The position numbers were made by a program, and so were the translations under genes. Shown piece after piece: positions 8,710-19,800 of a DNA stretch of 60,938 nt. The first letter of the stretch is position 1, and every line of letters begins with the position of its first letter. Under the pieces are notes generated by a model. It was not told the origin of the DNA, did no database searches, and saw only the letters and a list, made by a program, of their open reading frames with translations. This DNA is from an uncultured Clostridia bacterium (GTDB taxonomy: Bacteria > Bacillota > Clostridia > TANB77 > CAG-508): NCBI GenBank assembly GCA_944389475.1, contig CALXMM010000012.1, positions 1-60,938 of the forward strand. The letters are read 5' to 3'.

Positions 8710-9186
8710 ATGAAAAAGAAAAAAGTACTATTTATATCTAGTACAGGTGGACACTTTAATGAATTAATGCAATTAAGGCCAATGTTTAAAAAATATGATT
8801 ATCACATAATTACAGAGAAGGATAAGTTTACGGAAGGTTTTAAAAAGAAATACGGAAAAAGAATTTCCTATATGGTATATGGAACAAGAGCACATAAATT
8901 TGCTTATCCATTCAAATTTTTATGGGATTGCATACTAACAGTATTTTATTTTATAAAAATTAGACCACAGTACATAGTAACAACAGGTACACACACTGCT
9001 GGGCCAATGTGCATATTAGGAAAGATATTTGGAAGAAAAATCATATATATAGAAACATTTGCAAACAGGGACTCTAAAACTGCAACAGGAAGTTTAATAT
9101 ATAAATTTGCAGATTTGTTTATAGTCCAATGGGAAGAAATGCTAAAATTATATCCAAAAGCAAAATTAGGAGGATCAATATTTTGA
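8710..9186 (+). CDS. Alg14/PssD-like glycosyltransferase subunit
   Basis: Membrane-recruiting half of a split glycosyltransferase of the Alg13/Alg14 type (PssD/PssE, Cps14F/G), which usually adds the second sugar to an undecaprenyl-linked intermediate. Visible features are the N-terminal SSTGGHFNELMQL, YIVTTGTHTAGPMCILGK and a hydrophobic segment around 75-90. At 158 residues it is of family length. RBS GGAGG lies 5 bases before the ATG. Its stop overlaps the TTG start of the catalytic partner, which is typical translational coupling for this pair. It is followed by a terminator, so it sits outside the main polysaccharide operon. Confidence 0.85.
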   Translation: MKKKKVLFISSTGGHFNELMQLRPMFKKYDYHIITEKDKFTEGFKKKYGKRISYMVYGTRAHKFAYPFKFLWDCILTVFYFIKIRPQYIVTTGTHTAGPMCILGKIFGRKIIYIETFANRDSKTATGSLIYKFADLFIVQWEEMLKLYPKAKLGGSIF

Positions 9187-9662
9187 TATTAGTATTATTA
9201 GGAACGCAGGATAATAGTTTCCATCGTTTACTGGATAAAATTCAAGAGTTAATAGATAAAAAAATAATAAAAGAAGAAGTGGTGGTTCAAGCAGGAAGAA
9301 CAAAATATGAATCAAAAGATATGAAAATATTTAGCTTGGTATCACAGGACAAATTAAAAGAATTAACTGAAAAAGCAGATATAGTAATAACACATGGTGG
9401 AGTTGGTTCGATTGTTATGTCATTAAAAATGGGTAAAAAAGTTATTGCAGTACCACGTTTAAGTACTTTTGGTGAACATGTAAATGACCATCAAATACAA
9501 ATAGTGGATTCATTCGATAAACAAGGCTTTTTAATAGGAGTTATAGAATTAGATAATTTGGAAAAAGCACTAGAAAAAGCAAAAACATTTAAACCAAAAA
9601 AATTTGTAAGTCAAACAGATAATATGATAAAAATAATAGAAGATTTTATAGATAATAATTAA
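9183..9662 (+). CDS. Alg13/PssE-like glycosyltransferase subunit (GT28 C-terminal domain)
   Basis: Nucleotide-sugar-binding half of the split enzyme with the preceding gene. The 159-residue protein starts at TTG 9183 (ILVLLGTQDNSFHRLL), 9 bases after AGGAGG. A longer reading from 9129 would run through the upstream gene in another frame and lacks the family N-terminus. The conserved nucleotide-binding motif THGGVGSIVMSL is followed by PRLSTFGEHVNDHQ, typical of the GT28 C-terminal fold. It overlaps the upstream stop by 4 bases and ends at a terminator. The acceptor and sugar cannot be inferred. Confidence 0.86.
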   Translation: MILVLLGTQDNSFHRLLDKIQELIDKKIIKEEVVVQAGRTKYESKDMKIFSLVSQDKLKELTEKADIVITHGGVGSIVMSLKMGKKVIAVPRLSTFGEHVNDHQIQIVDSFDKQGFLIGVIELDNLEKALEKAKTFKPKKFVSQTDNMIKIIEDFIDNN

Positions 9663-9668
9663 GAAAAT

Positions 9669-9707
9669 AAAGAGAGCTTAAGGAAACATCTTAAGCTCTT
9701 TATTTAT
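9669..9707 (+). terminator. Intrinsic terminator after the Alg13/14-like pair
   Basis: Stem AGAGAGCTTAAG (9671-9682) with CTTAAGCTCTTT (9690-9701), including one G-T pair, then TTATTTA. The U-tract is weak. Confidence 0.7.
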
Positions 9708-9806
9708 GTGAAAAAAGTACTAAAAAAATCCAAAAGAGGTTTAAGAAAATTATTAATGAGCAAGTATAAAACACTAAAAAAATCATATATTTCGATAGCT
9801 GTTTAA

Positions 9807-9835
9807 TTGACACATAGATTGTTTTAATATACAAT
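9807..9835 (+). promoter_or_regulatory. Promoter of the first polysaccharide cluster
   Basis: Consensus TTGACA (9807-9812), exactly 17 bases, then TACAAT (9830-9835). The first glycosyltransferase gene starts 38 bases on. This is one of the best -35 boxes in the window. The rest of the 211-bp gap holds only the terminator. Confidence 0.75.
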
Positions 9836-9873
9836 AAACTAGAAAAAATGGGAGAAAAGAGGAATAAATTAAT

Positions 9874-10956
9874 ATGAAAAAATTATTATTTGCAGCATAT
9901 AATTTAGACTTAGGAGGTATAGAAACCTCACTAGTAACTCTTACCAATTATCTATTAGAACATGGATATGAAATAACCCTAGTATTGGAAAAAAAAGAAG
10001 GTGTTTTTTTAGATAAAATTTCTCCAAATATAAATATAATAGTATATTCACCTGCAAATGATAAAAATATATTCATAAGAAAATTAAAAAACACAATAAA
10101 AAGATTAAAATTTATAAAAAAATACAAAAATAAATTTGACTTTTCTGCAAGCTTTGCAACATATTCAATACCTGCAAGTTTTGTAGCAAGAACATGCTCA
10201 AAAAACAATGCTTTGTGGGGACATGCAGATTATTTAACTTTATACAATAATAATCAAAAGCAAATGAAAGAATTTTTTAACGAAAGAAAAGTAAAAAAAT
10301 TCAAAAATATAATATTCGTATCAGAAGAGGGAAAAGATAGTTTTATCAAGGTATTTCCAAAATTAAAAGGAAAAGTTAAAGTTTGTAACAATTTAATAAA
10401 TGATAAAAGAATAATAAATAAAGCAGAAGAAAAAGTTAATGATTTAAGAAAAGAAAATGTAGTAACATTCTTAAATGTTGGTAGACATGATGAAAGACAG
10501 AAAAAATTATCAAGAATTATATATGCTGCAGAGCAATTAAAAAAAGACAATAAAAAATTTAGAGTAGTTTTTATAGGTGATGGACCGGATAGCAAGAAGT
10601 ATAAAGATATGGTAAAAGAAAAACATTTAGAAGACAAAATTCTATTTCTAGGAAAGAAAAAAAATCCATATCCATATTTTAATATGAGTGATTGTGTAGT
10701 ATTATCATCTAATTATGAAGGATATCCAGTAGTATATTTAGAATCATTTATATTAAACAAACCAATAATAACTACAGATGTTTCCGATTATGAGCAAATA
10801 GAAGGTCATGGAATTGTAGTAAAAAAAGATAAAAAAGAAATCTATAAAGCAATGAAAGACTTTATAGAAAAGGGATATAAAATAACAAAGAAATTTGATG
10901 CAAACAAATATAATCAAGAAATTTTCGACAAACTAAAAGAAATTATTAAAGGATGA
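9874..10956 (+). CDS. Glycosyltransferase family 4
   Basis: Cytoplasmic, probably membrane-associated retaining glycosyltransferase that adds a sugar to the growing lipid-linked glycan. It has 360 residues with the two-Rossmann GT-B layout. The N-terminal acceptor loop NLDLGGIETSLV is at about 10-21, the donor-domain start is FLNVGRHDERQKK, followed by VVFIGDGPD, and the EX7E motif is Glu282/Glu290 in EGYPVVYLE. RBS GGGAG/AGAGGA precedes the ATG. It is the first gene after the strong promoter at 9807. It resembles the GT4 at 14603 in layout and in the NPYPYF/M-type motif. Sugar specificity cannot be read from the sequence. Confidence 0.9.
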   Translation: MKKLLFAAYNLDLGGIETSLVTLTNYLLEHGYEITLVLEKKEGVFLDKISPNINIIVYSPANDKNIFIRKLKNTIKRLKFIKKYKNKFDFSASFATYSIPASFVARTCSKNNALWGHADYLTLYNNNQKQMKEFFNERKVKKFKNIIFVSEEGKDSFIKVFPKLKGKVKVCNNLINDKRIINKAEEKVNDLRKENVVTFLNVGRHDERQKKLSRIIYAAEQLKKDNKKFRVVFIGDGPDSKKYKDMVKEKHLEDKILFLGKKKNPYPYFNMSDCVVLSSNYEGYPVVYLESFILNKPIITTDVSDYEQIEGHGIVVKKDKKEIYKAMKDFIEKGYKITKKFDANKYNQEIFDKLKEIIKG

Positions 10957-11049
10957 GTAAAACAAAAAGTAAGCAAAAGTCATCCCTAATACTAAAGGAA
11001 ATAATCTATAATTAAAGAATGTTATCACTAAAACACGAAGGAGAATATT

Positions 11050-12000
11050 ATGAAGAAAATAAGTGTTATTATACCAGTTTATAATACCGAAAAATACTTA
11101 AGAAGATGTTTTGATTCAGTTATTAATCAAACCTATCCGAATATGGAAATGGTTGTTATTAATGATGGAAGCAAAGATAATTCTGAAAAAATTATTAACG
11201 AATACAGAAATGAATATCCAGAGATTATCAGCTATTATAGTAAAGAAAACACAGGAGTTGCAGACACAAGAAATTTTGGTATAGAAAAAGCTAAGGGTGA
11301 TTACATAATGTTTTTGGATTCTGATGATTATATTGATGAAGCTCTATTTAACCATTTAGAAACATATGTTAATCAAAATATAGATTTAATAAAATTCAAA
11401 TTACAAAGAGTAACTAGAGATGGCAAATTAATTGAATTTGTACCCGGTGAAACTTTTGAAAATACCTCTGGACAAGAAGGTTTTAATAAATTATACGGTA
11501 CAGATGTATTGCTAGATTCACCATGTGTATATCTAATAAAAAAAGATATTTTCACAAAAAATAATTTAAAATTCAAAGTAGGAACTGAACACGAAGACTT
11601 TGGATTAATGCCATTTGTGATAGTATTAGCAAAAACAATGGTCTCAGTTAATTTTTATGGATATTATTATGTTCAAAGTGATAATAGTATAACCAGAAAT
11701 GAAGATTATAGTAAAACATTAAAAAAAGCATATGATGCATTGGCACATTATGACAATGCAATAGAACTTTTAAAAAAATTAGATTTAAATGAAATAACAA
11801 AACAAAATGTAAAAATATACTACACAAATGCAATTATTTTAAAAACAAAAGAATTACAGCCAGCGGACCAAAAAAAATATATTCAAGAAATAAAAAAGAG
11901 AAAAATGACCCAAAATATAAAAATAAGAAATATAAAACAATTAATAAAAAGAATTATATTGGGAATAGATATCAAATTATATTTAAAAATCCAAAACTAA
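11050..12000 (+). CDS. Glycosyltransferase family 2
   Basis: GT-A-fold inverting transferase (EpsJ/WaaV-like) for polysaccharide assembly. The N-terminus ISVIIPVYNTEKYLRRCFDS, then VINDGSKDNS, and the metal-binding LDSDDYID at 89-96 are intact. A later ED pair (GTEHEDFGL) marks the usual catalytic base region. The last about 90 residues are basic and Lys/Ile-rich and probably peripheral at the membrane. The 316-residue length is normal. RBS AAGGAG lies 7 bases before the ATG. It is part of a run of five GT genes in one direction. Confidence 0.9.
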   Translation: MKKISVIIPVYNTEKYLRRCFDSVINQTYPNMEMVVINDGSKDNSEKIINEYRNEYPEIISYYSKENTGVADTRNFGIEKAKGDYIMFLDSDDYIDEALFNHLETYVNQNIDLIKFKLQRVTRDGKLIEFVPGETFENTSGQEGFNKLYGTDVLLDSPCVYLIKKDIFTKNNLKFKVGTEHEDFGLMPFVIVLAKTMVSVNFYGYYYVQSDNSITRNEDYSKTLKKAYDALAHYDNAIELLKKLDLNEITKQNVKIYYTNAIILKTKELQPADQKKYIQEIKKRKMTQNIKIRNIKQLIKRIILGIDIKLYLKIQN

Positions 12001-12029
12001 AATATAAAAATCGTATGAGAGGCGATAAA

Positions 12030-13016
12030 ATGAAAAAAGTAAGTATTATAGTACCATTCTATAATGTAGAAGAATATATAGAAAGAAGCATAAAATCATT
12101 GGTAAATCAATCTTTAAAAGACATAGAGATTATTCTGGTAAACGATGGAAGCAAAGATGGCTCAGAAGAAATTGCAAGGAACTATCAAAGAATGTATCCT
12201 GACAAAATAGTTTATTTAGAAAAAGAAAACGGAGGATTATCTGATGCAAGAAACTATGCTTTACCATATGCAACAGGAAGATATATAGCATTTTTAGACT
12301 CCGATGATTATGTAGAAGAAGAAATGTATGCAGAAATGTATCAAACAGCAATAATGGATAAAGCAGATGTTGTAGAATGTGACTATTTATGGGAGTATCC
12401 TGAAGAAACAATAGAAAGCAAAGGAAGAACATATAAAGATAGAAAGGATATGCTATTAAACTCAAGAGTAGTAGCATGGAATAAGCTTATAAGAAGGGAC
12501 TTATTAGAAAGCACAGGCATAAAATTTCCAGTTGGATTAAGATATGAAGATGTAGAATTCTTTTACAAATTAATACCATATATAAATAGCATATCAATTG
12601 TAAAAAAGCCATTTGTACACTATGTACAAAGAGACAACTCAATATCAAATACACAAACTGCAAAAACAGCAGAAATAATACAAGTATTGGACCATGTAAT
12701 AGAATTCTATAAAGAAAAAGAAATATATAAAATATATAAAAATGAACTAGAATACAATTATGCAAGATATTTGCTTTGCAGTTCTATGCTTAGAATGGTT
12801 ATGATAGAAGATAAAGAAGAAAGAGAAAAAACAATAAATTATGCATGGGAGAAATTAAATACAACATTTCCTAAATGGAAAGATAATTTCTATTTAAAAG
12901 AAAAAGGACTAAAAAACAAATACATGCTAAGCGTTAATGACAAAACATTAAAAATTTACGAAAATTTAGGAAGAATCAGATTTATACGTAAGAAAATTCA
13001 AGAAAAATTTGCGTAA
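12030..13016 (+). CDS. Glycosyltransferase family 2
   Basis: Second GT-A-type transferase of the cluster, 328 residues. It shows VSIIVPFYNVEEYIERSIKS, LVNDGSKDGSEEIA, GGLSDARNYAL and FLDSDDYVEEEMY around residue 90, then RYEDVEFFYKL. I start at ATG 12030, because the in-frame ATG at 12015 lacks a ribosome site and its MRGDK extension encodes the GAGAGGCGA used by the second ATG. It lies 29 bp after the previous GT, so they are cotranscribed. It probably adds one sugar of the repeat; the specificity is unknown. Confidence 0.9.
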   Translation: MKKVSIIVPFYNVEEYIERSIKSLVNQSLKDIEIILVNDGSKDGSEEIARNYQRMYPDKIVYLEKENGGLSDARNYALPYATGRYIAFLDSDDYVEEEMYAEMYQTAIMDKADVVECDYLWEYPEETIESKGRTYKDRKDMLLNSRVVAWNKLIRRDLLESTGIKFPVGLRYEDVEFFYKLIPYINSISIVKKPFVHYVQRDNSISNTQTAKTAEIIQVLDHVIEFYKEKEIYKIYKNELEYNYARYLLCSSMLRMVMIEDKEEREKTINYAWEKLNTTFPKWKDNFYLKEKGLKNKYMLSVNDKTLKIYENLGRIRFIRKKIQEKFA

Positions 13017-13074
13017 AACAAAGTTTAGAATAAAAAATATTACGGACTATAGTTTTATTATACAAGGAGAATTT

Positions 13075-14550
13075 ATGGAAAAATTAGAACAAGCTAAGAC
13101 AAAAAAGAAAATCAATTTAGAAAATTTATCTGAAAATCTATTAGTTATATTTTTAATATTGTGTCCAATCTTTGATATAGTAAGTTTTGTCTTTAGGAAT
13201 ACTTTTAATACAAGTATTTCTCCATCAACAATATTAAGACCAATAATACCACTAATAGTTCTATTAGATATATTTGTAAAAAGCAAGAAAAAATTAAGAA
13301 TCTTTTTAGTAGTTCTAGCCTATGGAATATATGCATTAATACATTTATTATTATTTAATACAGCAAACACAGGATTTAGTTATAGTAATGTAGTTCACGA
13401 AATGCAATATGTTATGAACTACACTTTTATGATAATAATATTATTTATATATATTTATGTATTTAAAGATAAGGATAAAAGTAAGCTACAAAGAGCAGCT
13501 ATATCATCAGTATCAATATATATAGCATCAATAATATTATCAATTATAACAAACACATCATCAACTACATATATAGAAGGAACAGGATTAAAAGGATGGT
13601 TTGAATCAGGAAATAGCATTAGCGCAGTACTAACACTTTCTATTTTTGTATTATTAAGTACTAATGACAAAAATTACAGAAAAATAATTATAGGCGAAAT
13701 AATTATTTTAGGAATATTCCTATGCATGGTAATTGGAACGAGAGTAGGACTATTTGGATTTATAGTAGCATTGGTTTCTTTTGTTTTTGCAGAAATTGTT
13801 GGAAAATTAATAAGCAATGATAAAATAAATAAAAAATTTGTAGCAAGCGGAATAATAGCAATTCTAGCAGTAGTACTCATTGTAGCAGTTGTAGGTTCAA
13901 ATACACTAGAAAGAAGGAAACATTTAAAAGAAATAGAAGGAGATATTGTTGATACATCAACAAACAGCGAGGCACATATTACAGGAAGCTTGCTAGAAAT
14001 AAAACAAAAAATTGACAATGGGCAAATAGAAGATACATATATGAACAAAGCCCAAAAGAAATCACTATTAGAACTTTATGATATTGCAAATAAATGGGAT
14101 ATTAGTAATAATGACCAACGTATACAACAATTAATTTACAATGCATTACTAGTAAAAAATCAAGCAAATCCATTATTAATAATCTTTGGAAATGGATATA
14201 TGAACCAATATAGGGAATTAGTTATGGAAATGGATATTCCTGCATTTTTATTTAATTTTGGTATAATTGGATTTTTACTATATTTTGGGCCATTTTTGGC
14301 AATATTTATATATGGAATATACTTTGGAATAAGAAAAATAAGACATATAGATAGAGAATACATAATGTATGTATTAGGAATAGGATTAGCATTTGCAATA
14401 TCAGTATTCTCAGGATATGTATTCTTTAATATGTCAACAAGTACAATGATTGCAGTTATATGTGCATTATTAATAAACAAAATTTTTAGCATAAAACAAG
14501 AATTAGCAGATGTAAAGAAAAAGCCAGATAAGATTCAAAAAAACGTATAG
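13075..14550 (+). CDS. O-antigen ligase / polymerase-like membrane protein
   Basis: Polytopic membrane protein of 491 residues with about 10-12 predicted membrane helices. It has a long extracytoplasmic loop (about residues 275-375, LERRKHLKEIEGD to NDQRIQQLIYN) before FGNGYMNQYRE and the last helices. This layout is that of WaaL/Wzy-type enzymes, which transfer or polymerise undecaprenyl-linked glycans outside. I use ATG 13075 after CAAGGAG; a start at 13009 would overlap the preceding gene and has no ribosome site. A polymerase is unexpected in an ABC-exporter cluster, so a ligase role (joining glycan to another acceptor) is equally likely. Confidence 0.78.
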   Translation: MEKLEQAKTKKKINLENLSENLLVIFLILCPIFDIVSFVFRNTFNTSISPSTILRPIIPLIVLLDIFVKSKKKLRIFLVVLAYGIYALIHLLLFNTANTGFSYSNVVHEMQYVMNYTFMIIILFIYIYVFKDKDKSKLQRAAISSVSIYIASIILSIITNTSSTTYIEGTGLKGWFESGNSISAVLTLSIFVLLSTNDKNYRKIIIGEIIILGIFLCMVIGTRVGLFGFIVALVSFVFAEIVGKLISNDKINKKFVASGIIAILAVVLIVAVVGSNTLERRKHLKEIEGDIVDTSTNSEAHITGSLLEIKQKIDNGQIEDTYMNKAQKKSLLELYDIANKWDISNNDQRIQQLIYNALLVKNQANPLLIIFGNGYMNQYRELVMEMDIPAFLFNFGIIGFLLYFGPFLAIFIYGIYFGIRKIRHIDREYIMYVLGIGLAFAISVFSGYVFFNMSTSTMIAVICALLINKIFSIKQELADVKKKPDKIQKNV

Positions 14551-14602
14551 CTAATATTTATAAATTTAAATGCACATCGATAATACAAAAAGGAGTCCAA
14601 TT

Positions 14603-15742
14603 ATGAAAAAAATATTGTTTGGTATTACAAGCCTAACTTTAGGTGGAGCAGAAAAGGTTCTAGTTGATTTAGCAAACAAATTAAGTGAAAAATATGATGT
14701 TACAATTCTTACAATATATGCAAAAGGTGAATTCGAGAAAAAGCTAAATTCAAAAGTAAAACTAAAAACCATTTATAATTTTCAATTTAATGATATGACA
14801 AACTTTAAGAAAAAAATAACCGCTTTAAAATTATTACTATTTAAAGGGCATTTTTATAGAAAATATGTAAAAGGCGATTATGATATAGAAATTGCTTTTT
14901 TAGAAGGAGCGATAACAAGACTTTTTGGTGCGAAAAACCATAATACAAGGAAAATTGCATGGATTCACAATGACATAAGCAAAGTCTTTGGAAAAGATAT
15001 AAAAGCAAAAATAAAAATAGCAATAGACAAAAAAACATATGGAAAATATCAAACCATAGTATTTGTAAGCAAAGACAACAGGGATAGATTTAACGAAGTA
15101 TATAAAGATGTTAGAGATGAATATTTACAACCGGTACATAAAAGAGTTATATATAATTACATCAATCCGGAAAATGTTATAGAAGGAGCAAAAGAGCCAA
15201 TAGAAGACAATTTAAAAACTGATACTATAAGCTTTTTAACTGTAGCAAGACTTACAAAACAAAAAGCAATAGATAGAATTATAAGAGTACATAAAAGATT
15301 AATTGACAAAGGATTTAAGAATGAATTTTATGTAATTGGAGATGGACCAGAAAGAGAAAATTTAGAAAAACAAATAGAAAATGCAAAGGTAGGAGATACA
15401 TTTCATCTTTTAGGAAAAAGAGAAAATCCATATCCATATATGAAACAAGCGAACTTTTTCTGCCTTTTATCAGAATTCGAAGGATATGGAATGGTAATAG
15501 AAGAGGCAAAGATACTTGGAAAACCAATAATAATAACAGATACAGCAGCAAGAGAAGCAGTTGAGAATTATAGCAATTCTGTAATAGTGGAAAATAACGA
15601 AAAAGCAATATATAATGAGCTAAAAGAAATTATTCAAAAGAAAAAGACAAGTTTTTCTGAAAAAGAAGAAAAATATGATAATAGTAAAATAATTACAAGA
15701 TTGGAAAAACTATTGGAAGAAGAAGTTAAGACTGATGTATAG
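14603..15742 (+). CDS. Glycosyltransferase family 4
   Basis: 379-residue GT-B enzyme. The N-terminal SLTLGGAEKVLVDLANKL is the acceptor-side loop. FLTVARLTKQKAID opens the donor domain, FYVIGDGPERENLE follows, and the EX7E motif is Glu293/Glu301 in EGYGMVIEE. The ATG at 14603 has AAAAAGGAGT upstream; the in-frame ATG at 14570 has none. It closely parallels the GT4 at 9874 in motif spacing, including ENPYPYMKQANFF, suggesting an old duplication within the cluster. The C-terminus is Glu/Lys-rich. It is likely cytoplasmic at the membrane face; the sugar is unknown. Confidence 0.91.
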   Translation: MKKILFGITSLTLGGAEKVLVDLANKLSEKYDVTILTIYAKGEFEKKLNSKVKLKTIYNFQFNDMTNFKKKITALKLLLFKGHFYRKYVKGDYDIEIAFLEGAITRLFGAKNHNTRKIAWIHNDISKVFGKDIKAKIKIAIDKKTYGKYQTIVFVSKDNRDRFNEVYKDVRDEYLQPVHKRVIYNYINPENVIEGAKEPIEDNLKTDTISFLTVARLTKQKAIDRIIRVHKRLIDKGFKNEFYVIGDGPERENLEKQIENAKVGDTFHLLGKRENPYPYMKQANFFCLLSEFEGYGMVIEEAKILGKPIIITDTAAREAVENYSNSVIVENNEKAIYNELKEIIQKKKTSFSEKEEKYDNSKIITRLEKLLEEEVKTDV

Positions 15743-15847
15743 TATATTTTAGATAATAGTATAAGTTGTATACTAAAAATAGTAATGCAATCTAAATGCC
15801 AGAGTAGATTTGGTAATGAATAATATAGAGGATGTGAAGCAAAGAGT

Positions 15848-16753
15848 ATGAAACTTTCAATATTAACAGCAACCTTTAACAGGGGAGAATTCTTAAAAAG
15901 ATTATATGAAAGCATATTAACAAATATAAATTCTGGAATAGAAGTAGAATGGCTAATTATGGATGATGGCTCTAAAGATGATACAGAAAATATCATAAGT
16001 AAAATAAGAGGAGAAAACAGAATTTATATAAAATATTTAAAACAGGTAAATCAAGGCAAAATGGCAGCAATAAATCACCTAATGAATTATGTTACAGGGG
16101 ATTTAGTTATTGAGTGTGATTCTGATGACTATTTTACAGAAGATGCATTTTTGTACATAAAAAATGCATACGAAGAAAGTCAATTTGAAAGAGATTTATA
16201 TGGATTATGCTTTTTAAAATATGACCAAAAGGGACAAAACATTGGAGAAGAATTTAAAAACGAGAAAACAACAATGTTTGACTTATATTTTAAAGAGATG
16301 GAAGATGGAGAGAAAGCAATAGTATTTTTGGCAGATAAGAGAAAAGAATATAAATATGAGTTAGAAGACCACGAAAACTTTGTAACAGAAGCTAGAATGT
16401 ATCATAAGATGGATTTAAAGTATAAGATTAAATGCTATAATGAGCCAGTAATGGTATGCGAGTACCAGAAAGATGGCTATTCAAAAAATATCCAAAAACA
16501 ATTTAAAAGAAACCCTAAGGGATATTTCAAGTATTTCCAAGAGATACTTGTGGAGCATGACATGGTTGGTGTGCCTTTTAAGAAGAGATTGTATGTAATT
16601 AAACATTATATATTATTTGCTACCCTAACAAAAAGGAGGGACCTTTTGAAGGATGTTAAAGGATTGCTTAATAAGATATTGATTGTGGTGCTTTTTGTGC
16701 CGGGATTTTTAATGACAAAGAAGAAGTTTAGGCAGGAGAAAGAACATTTATAA
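15848..16753 (+). CDS. Glycosyltransferase family 2
   Basis: 301-residue GT-A enzyme that differs from the other GT2s here. It begins KLSILTATFNRGEFLKRLYE, then MDDGSKDDTENI, QGKMAAINHLMNY and the metal motif ECDSDDYF at 89-96. This matches the subgroup whose relatives carry TATYNR. The later DHENFVTEARMYHKMD is the likely acceptor and base region. The RBS AAAGAG is modest. It lies 105 bp after the preceding GT4, a gap containing a small inverted repeat (AGTATA...TATACT). It is the last gene before an independent strong promoter at 16812, so it may end the first operon. Confidence 0.88.
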   Translation: MKLSILTATFNRGEFLKRLYESILTNINSGIEVEWLIMDDGSKDDTENIISKIRGENRIYIKYLKQVNQGKMAAINHLMNYVTGDLVIECDSDDYFTEDAFLYIKNAYEESQFERDLYGLCFLKYDQKGQNIGEEFKNEKTTMFDLYFKEMEDGEKAIVFLADKRKEYKYELEDHENFVTEARMYHKMDLKYKIKCYNEPVMVCEYQKDGYSKNIQKQFKRNPKGYFKYFQEILVEHDMVGVPFKKRLYVIKHYILFATLTKRRDLLKDVKGLLNKILIVVLFVPGFLMTKKKFRQEKEHL

Positions 16754-16811
16754 CTCTTAAATTTTAGCAAAAGATTTGAAAAAATTATAATGTTACATTT
16801 AAGAAATAACC

Positions 16812-16840
16812 TTGAAATGACATAGGGGTAATGATATAAT
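16812..16840 (+). promoter_or_regulatory. Strong internal promoter
   Basis: TTGAAA (16812-16817), a 17-bp spacer, TGA, then a perfect TATAAT (16835-16840). It starts 38 bases before the GT2-HAD fusion gene and probably drives it together with the ABC exporter. Confidence 0.8.
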
Positions 16841-16877
16841 GACAAAAGTTTAGAATTAATGCGAAAGGATGTAAAAA

Positions 16878-19800
16878 ATGATACCTGATAAAAAACTAAG
16901 TATAATAGTTCCAAATTATAAAAATAAAGAGTATTTAGAAAAAACTTTAAAAAGCTTAACAGAACAAACATATAAAAATATAGAGATAATAGTAGTTTGT
17001 GATAAACCAGAAGAAGATTGTGACAAATTGCTAGAATCATATATGGAAAAAGATAAAAGAATTGTATATATAAAAAATGAAAATAAACAAGGAAAATTTA
17101 AAGCTAGAATACAAGGAGCTAAAAAAGCAACTGGTGAATACATTGCATTCCTAGATGCAGATAATTATGCTTCAATAGATTTTTATAGAAATGCATTAAA
17201 TAATGCTCAAATGAACAAGTCAGATATTGTAATAGGAGATATTGTATATGAACAAGAAAATGGAGATAAGTTCGTATATAACTTAATGCAATTACCTTTA
17301 AAGCCAATAGAAGGCAAAGAATGTTTTATAAAGTTTTTTGAACAAAATGGATTAAATCCATTTTGGAATAAAATATGGAATAAAATTTATTCTAAAGAAA
17401 TATTTGATAAGGCATTAAAAATATTACCAAGATTTGAAAATGATGCAAAATATACTACTGAATTTATATTATCTACATTGCTATTTTATTATGCAAGAAA
17501 GGTTACCAGAATTGACAATGACAATGTATTTTATTTACAACATAAAAAGGAAAGAGATAAAGAAGCAGTATTACAAGATGCAAATGAAGTAATAAATGTA
17601 TTTAAAACTTTAGAAGGATTTTTTAAAGAAGAAAATATATATAATGAAATTTCATCACTTATGGATGAATGGAAACATTTTATGTATCAAAAATTAATAG
17701 ATGATGCAGATAAAGTAAATATTAAAAAACAAGTTGAAAATAAATTAGAAAATTTTGGAACAAATCATAAACCTATATTAGATAAAAATTATTTTAAATG
17801 TGTAAAATCAGTATGGAATGACAATTTAGAAAAAATTAAAAGAACTATTGCAAAGAAAGAAATTAAATATGTTAGCTTTGATGTATTTGATACATTAGTT
17901 GTAAGACCATTCTTAAATCCAACAGATTTATTCTCTGTAGTAGATAAGGAATTTAGAAAGTTTACTAATAATAGCACAGGAATGGACTTTACAAAAATCA
18001 GGATATTTAGTGAAATTCAAGCAAGAGCAAAAAAGGAAAAAGAAGACAAAAAATGTCAAGATATCACTCTAGATGAAATTTATGATACTATGGCAGAAGA
18101 GTATCATATAGATAAGGATATATTGGATAAAACTAAACAAAAGGAAATAGAATATGAATTAAGATTTTGTACTAAGAGATATACTGGGTATGAACTTTAT
18201 GAAATGGCATTAACTTTAGGAAAAAAAGTAATTTGTACATCAGATATGTATTTATCAAAGGAAGTAATAGAAAAAATATTACTAGAAAATGGATATACAG
18301 ATTTGTCAAATATTTTTGTTTCATCAGAATTAAAAATAACAAAAGCACATAAAGATTTATTTAAATATGTGTTAGAAAAAGAAGGCATAACAGCAAAAGA
18401 GATGACACATATAGGAGATAACTATGTATCAGATTATGAAAATCCTAAAAAGCTTGGAATTTTAAGCTGTCATTTGCCAAAGGCATCAGATGTTTTCCAA
18501 GATAGAAATGTTACACATAATCTTTCTGCAATGCTTACAAAAAGTTTGCCAATGTGGAGAGACAATAAAAATGCTCTAAATTTCTTAGGAATACGTTGTA
18601 TGATGGGTATTGTTGCTAATAAATATTTTGACAATCCATATAAAACATTTAACTACAAAGCTGATTTTAATGCAGATCCATATTTAATTGGATATTATCC
18701 TTTAGGAATGTATATGTTTGGTTTAATAAAATGGATGTTAGATGATATGCAAGGAAAAGATTATGCAAAAATTGTATTTATGGCAAGGGATGGATATTTA
18801 CCAATAAAATGTTACGATATCATGAAAAAATTATATAAAAATGTTCCAGAGTCAGATTATCTATATATATCTAGAAAAGCATTAATACCAATTACTATAC
18901 AAACAAAACTTGATTTATATAAATTATCAGAAGTTATAAATGTTACAAATCATAGTCCAAAAGATATTTTAAGATATATAAAAGATTGTATAACTATTAA
19001 AGATGAAAAAGAATTCGAAAAAATATGTAAAGAACATAATATAAAAATGGACAAAGACTTTGAAATTATTGAAAACTTTGATAATTTCATTAGCCTAGTT
19101 ATTGAAAATTTATATGATGAAGAAAAACAACAAAAGAATTTAATTAAATATAAAGAATATTTTAATGAAATATATAAGAACCATTCAGCAACATTTGATA
19201 TTGGATATAGTGCAAGGCCAGAAATGTTTTTATCAAATTTGTTGCAAAAACCTATAGATACTTATTTTTGCAATATAAATCATTCAGAAGCGCAAAGACA
19301 TGCTCAAATAGGTGGATTTAAACTAAAAACATTTTTTGATGCAAAACCTACAACAACTGGACATGCATACGAAATGATGTTATCAGCTTTAGCACCATCT
19401 TGTATTGGTTATGACATAGAAGGTGAAGAAGTAAAACCTATATTTGAAAAATATGAGAACACTTATACTGTAGAATTCGCTATGAAGACAATGCAAGAGG
19501 CTGCACAAGATTTTGTTAAAGATATGGTGGATATTTTTGGAGAGGATATAGATATAATTTACTATCAAAATTACTATATTTCTTTACCTTTCATGGCATA
19601 CTTAAACTCTTCAAAAGAAATAGACAAAATGCCATTTTCTTCAGTTATTTTTGAGGATAATGTAGGAATTGGAGAACCACTAAAAATGGTAACAAATTGG
19701 ACACAGGATTTAAGTACTAGAAATCAAGCAACAATGGACAATTTATTTACTATAGATAATGATATATCAGAATTTTTGGGAGAAAATGAATTGGTTTATA